From NCBI GenBank assembly GCA_020350085.1, contig CP070706.1, positions 2,057,595-2,066,141 of the forward strand: DNA of 8,547 nt, written 5' to 3'. The DNA is from Acidobacteriota bacterium. Its GTDB lineage: Bacteria; Acidobacteriota; Polarisedimenticolia; J045. The notes beneath the pieces were generated by a model. It searched no databases and was not told the DNA's origin. It saw only the letters and a program-made list of their open reading frames with translations. Numbering within the stretch: position 1 is the stretch's first letter; every line of letters begins with the position of its first letter. A program made the position numbers and the translations under genes. Below are positions 6,586 through 8,547 of the stretch, one piece after another.

Positions 6586-7578
6586 GTGAACGCCTCTCAC
6601 CGTGTCCTCATCTTCGTCGAGGCGGCTTGGCGTCCTGCGGCTGTGCTCGTAGACGCCACTCTGCGGGCTGCCGCTGAAAACCCCGCGCTTTCGGTTGTCG
6701 GCGTGGTGAACACGGCTCGCCAGTGGTCCGGCTCACCGTTATCGCTGGCGGTGTGGGGACTGGTGGTGGAGCTGACCCACCGAGTCCTGAATCGAGACAT
6801 GGTCGTCCCGCTCAACTACGCCTGGATCACCGGGGCGCCGTGGGTGGCCAAGCGCCACGGCTTCAGACTGATCAAGCCTCCCGAGGGCAATGTCAATCAC
6901 CCGGCCTTCGTGGAACAGATCCGCCTCGAGCTACAGCCCTCATTCGCCCTCGTGTTCGGAAGCCTGCAGATCTTCAAGCCGCCGCTGATCGCATCCATCG
7001 AGCGCATCGTCAATTACCACAACGGGCTGGTTCCCCACTACCGGGGCCTGAGTGCCACCGGGTGGTCCCTCTACCGAGGAGAAGAACGAACAGGCTTCAC
7101 GTTCCACGACATGGTCGCCGGCATCGACAAGGGGCCGATCGTTCTGCAAGGCTCGGTTCCCGTTCTGCCCGGGGTGAGCGTCCGGCGGCACGACTACTAC
7201 AAGACGGCGCTGGCCGCTGCGTCGATTCCTGCGGTTCTTGCCCACCTCGTCGATGGCGAGTCTCCGACGCCTCAGGAATCTTCCGGGAGCTACTTTTCCG
7301 CGGCGGCGAGGACGGCGATCACCACGGTCGAGGAGCCGCGATCCCACAGCGAGGCGGAGCTGCGCCGCCGCCTTCAGGCCTTCGGTACGCTTTCGATCTC
7401 TCTCGAGGGCGGGTCCCTGCCGGTGACCAGCTTGCGGTCGGTCCCCAGCACTGCCAGCCGACTGTGCTTTCGGACCGCGGACGGATCCCAATTGCAGGCG
7501 ACTCGTCTGGCTTATCTCCCGCCCCGGGTCTACAGTGCCGTGCGGTCCCTCCGACGATGGATACCGTCCTGGCCCTAG
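6586..7578 (+). CDS. Formyltransferase-family protein (Fmt/sugar N-formyltransferase-like)
   Basis: This 330-residue enzyme belongs to the family that transfers a formyl group from N10-formyltetrahydrofolate to an amine. The core motif NYHNGLVPHYRGLSATGWS (143-161) carries Asn143 and His145. GIDKGPIVLQ (179-188) carries Asp181. This is the Asn-His-Asp triad of the Fmt catalytic domain. The N-terminus HRVLIFVEAAW (5-15) starts the Rossmann-like strand, and ALVFGSLQIFKPPLI (121-135) precedes the catalytic strand. The last ~85 residues form a separate C-terminal part I do not recognise. The choice of GTG 6586 places the first strand at the N-terminus as in the family. The binding site is not evident, and GTG 6403 remains possible. 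Housekeeping Fmt normally sits with def, and neither the context nor the motif wording (NYHN rather than NVHG) fits tRNA formylation. An amino-sugar or other small-molecule amine substrate is more likely, perhaps the product of the nearby aminotransferase (inference). Confidence 0.8.
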   Translation: MNASHRVLIFVEAAWRPAAVLVDATLRAAAENPALSVVGVVNTARQWSGSPLSLAVWGLVVELTHRVLNRDMVVPLNYAWITGAPWVAKRHGFRLIKPPEGNVNHPAFVEQIRLELQPSFALVFGSLQIFKPPLIASIERIVNYHNGLVPHYRGLSATGWSLYRGEERTGFTFHDMVAGIDKGPIVLQGSVPVLPGVSVRRHDYYKTALAAASIPAVLAHLVDGESPTPQESSGSYFSAAARTAITTVEEPRSHSEAELRRRLQAFGTLSISLEGGSLPVTSLRSVPSTASRLCFRTADGSQLQATRLAYLPPRVYSAVRSLRRWIPSWP

Positions 7579-7610
7579 CCGCGGGGCTTCGTCCCAACCT
7601 CGACAGCGCG

Positions 7611-7764
7611 TCTGAGGTGATCCCGGAACGGTGCGGCTGGCGACGCAACGTTCTGGAAGACCGAGTCTTGCGAGCCAGCGGCGCAGTTTTCGGGTCCGCG
7701 GCCGCACCTCTTTTCTTTGCAGCGCGTTACGGGTCTGCGCGCACCGTTGAGGGATCACCTCAGA
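7611..7764. repeat. 154-bp foldback element with 25-bp inverted terminal repeats (MITE-like)
   Basis: The outer arms are 7611-7635 and 7740-7764. Both read TCTGAGGTGATCCC, two differing bases, then AACGGTGCG from the outside inward, so 23 of 25 positions match. The interior holds two further hairpins. The first is GCTGGC (7636-7641) with GCCAGC (7674-7679), extended by CGCAA/TTGCG and tipped by AAGAC-CGA-GTCTT at 7657-7669. The second is GCGCAG (7681-7686) with CTGCGC (7735-7740). The whole can fold as a three-way junction with almost no unpaired bases at the junction. Size and structure fit a miniature inverted-repeat element, or a structured RNA/bidirectional terminator between the two converging genes. 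No transposase and no clear target-site duplication were seen. The right arm overlaps the 3' end of the isochorismatase-family gene. Confidence 0.6.
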
Positions 7765-8543
7765 AAGCGAGCCGTCAGTTCCGAGCCGACCAGCTCGGTG
7801 GCGACCTGCTCGGTCGTGCGTACGGCGTTCGCCATGTAGCGCAAGTTCGTCAGACCCGCGGTGTAACCGTCGCCCTCGGGGAGCTTCGCCGCGGCCGTGC
7901 CGTCCGAGATCACCGGCACCTCGAAGCCCTGCTCGAGAAGCTCACGCAGATGCGACTCGGTGCACAGGCTCGCGGACATGCCGGCGAGGATCACGCGATC
8001 GATGCCTCGCTTGCGAAGCTGGAGCACGAGGTCGTTCGACTCTGGACCGTAGAGCTTATGCGGGCTCGTCACGACGGTCTTTCCGTCTTGGATATACGGC
8101 TTGTAGCGCTCGGGCCAATCGGCCCCCGAGCCGCTGAAGCCCTCGAGCGAGAGCGGGTCGGCGCGGTCGAACATGCCGATCTTGTGCATCAGCGCCTCGA
8201 GCGCCCCCTCGAACTTCCAGCCGTGGTCGTGGGGGTAGTGGTAGTGCGGCGAGATGAGCACCGGCAGGCCGGACTTCTTTGCCGCCCGGAACAGAACCTC
8301 GAGATTCTCGACGGTTCGGTTCTCGATCACGCTCTCGCCGACAACGCCCCAGGTGACCCCCTTGGGGCTCAGAAAGTCGTTCTGAGGATCGGTGATCACC
8401 AGGGCGGTGTTGGCGAGATCGATCTTGACGCCGGGGTCGGGCAGCTGCGCGAAGCCAACGGGGATCACCGCGACCGTGGTGATGATCAAGCTCAACGTCA
8501 AGCTGGCCAGCGGGGTCCCCTGTTTGAGAGTGGTCATTTTCAT
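7755..8543 (-). CDS. Exported isochorismatase-family cysteine hydrolase
   Basis: This 262-residue protein has the isochorismatase/nicotinamidase-like fold. The catalytic triad is visible: Asp52 in ALVITDPQNDFL, Lys163 in TVVTSPHKLYGP, and Cys194 in GMSASLCTESHLRELLEQG, the usual nucleophile elbow. The N-terminus looks like a Sec signal peptide: basic start, hydrophobic stretch about 13-30, and probable cleavage after GFA (residue 32). The hydrolase would therefore act in the periplasm or outside, unlike the cytosolic nicotinamidases and EntB. A histidine-rich stretch HYHYPHDH (100-107) follows the second strand. The start is close to the window edge: ATG 8543 abuts GGAG, while ATG 8537, two codons later, has GGAG at 6 bases and is equally likely. 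The last two codons and the TGA lie inside the inverted repeat at 7751-7764. The substrate is unknown; amide or C-N hydrolysis is typical of the family. It faces the formyltransferase gene and no functional link is evident. Confidence 0.85.
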   Translation of the reverse strand: MKMTTLKQGTPLASLTLSLIITTVAVIPVGFAQLPDPGVKIDLANTALVITDPQNDFLSPKGVTWGVVGESVIENRTVENLEVLFRAAKKSGLPVLISPHYHYPHDHGWKFEGALEALMHKIGMFDRADPLSLEGFSGSGADWPERYKPYIQDGKTVVTSPHKLYGPESNDLVLQLRKRGIDRVILAGMSASLCTESHLRELLEQGFEVPVISDGTAAAKLPEGDGYTAGLTNLRYMANAVRTTEQVATELVGSELTARFLR

Positions 8544-8547
8544 CTCC

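Noticed and set aside
8391..8400. Perfect palindrome GGTGATCACC resembling part of the 7611-7764 repeat arm
   Set aside because: It falls in codons for the conserved VITDP strand of the hydrolase and shares only a few bases with the repeat, so it is probably chance.
1..8547. CRISPR array, tRNA/rRNA genes, toxin-antitoxin or phage-defence genes
   Set aside because: I looked for regular direct repeats, tRNA-like cloverleaf ends and small paired ORFs and saw none that could be supported.

Overview
The window is GC-rich, with several GTG/TTG starts and tightly packed genes. This suggests a high-GC Gram-negative bacterium, perhaps a soil or deltaproteobacterial-type (Myxococcota-like) lineage. 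The taxon is inferred from composition and gene style only.

Layout, left to right. (1) 1-384 (+) is the C-terminal end of a gene that enters from the left, with a spermidine-synthase-like tail. (2) 385-565 is a short gap between converging genes. (3) A leftward run of three genes reads, in transcription order: a DegT/DnrJ/EryC1-type PLP aminotransferase (4223-2979), a GMC-type FAD oxidoreductase joined to it by a one-base stop/start overlap (2979-1297), and a GNAT acetyltransferase (1216-566). (4) 4224-4691 is a 468-base divergent intergenic region. (5) 4692-6353 (+) is a polytopic membrane glycosyltransferase of the GT39/ArnT-like type, followed by a probable intrinsic terminator. (6) 6586-7578 (+) is a formyltransferase of the methionyl-tRNA/sugar formyltransferase superfamily with an intact Asn-His-Asp triad. 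(7) 7611-7764 is a compact 154-bp foldback element with 25-bp inverted terminal repeats and internal hairpins. Its right arm forms the last codons and stop of the next gene. (8) 7755-8543 (-) is an exported isochorismatase-family cysteine hydrolase.

How the genes may work together (inference): the GMC enzyme could oxidise an alcohol, probably on a sugar or cyclitol, to a ketone. The aminotransferase would turn the ketone into an amine, the GNAT and/or formyltransferase would N-acylate it, and the membrane glycosyltransferase would place the sugar on a lipid or envelope glycan. This would be a small amino-sugar or glycolipid-decoration locus that uses a flavin alcohol oxidase rather than a nucleotide-sugar dehydratase to make the keto group. 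Two items deserve the most attention: the GMC protein's perfect ferredoxin-like CxxCxxCxxxCP motif, and the 154-bp foldback element.
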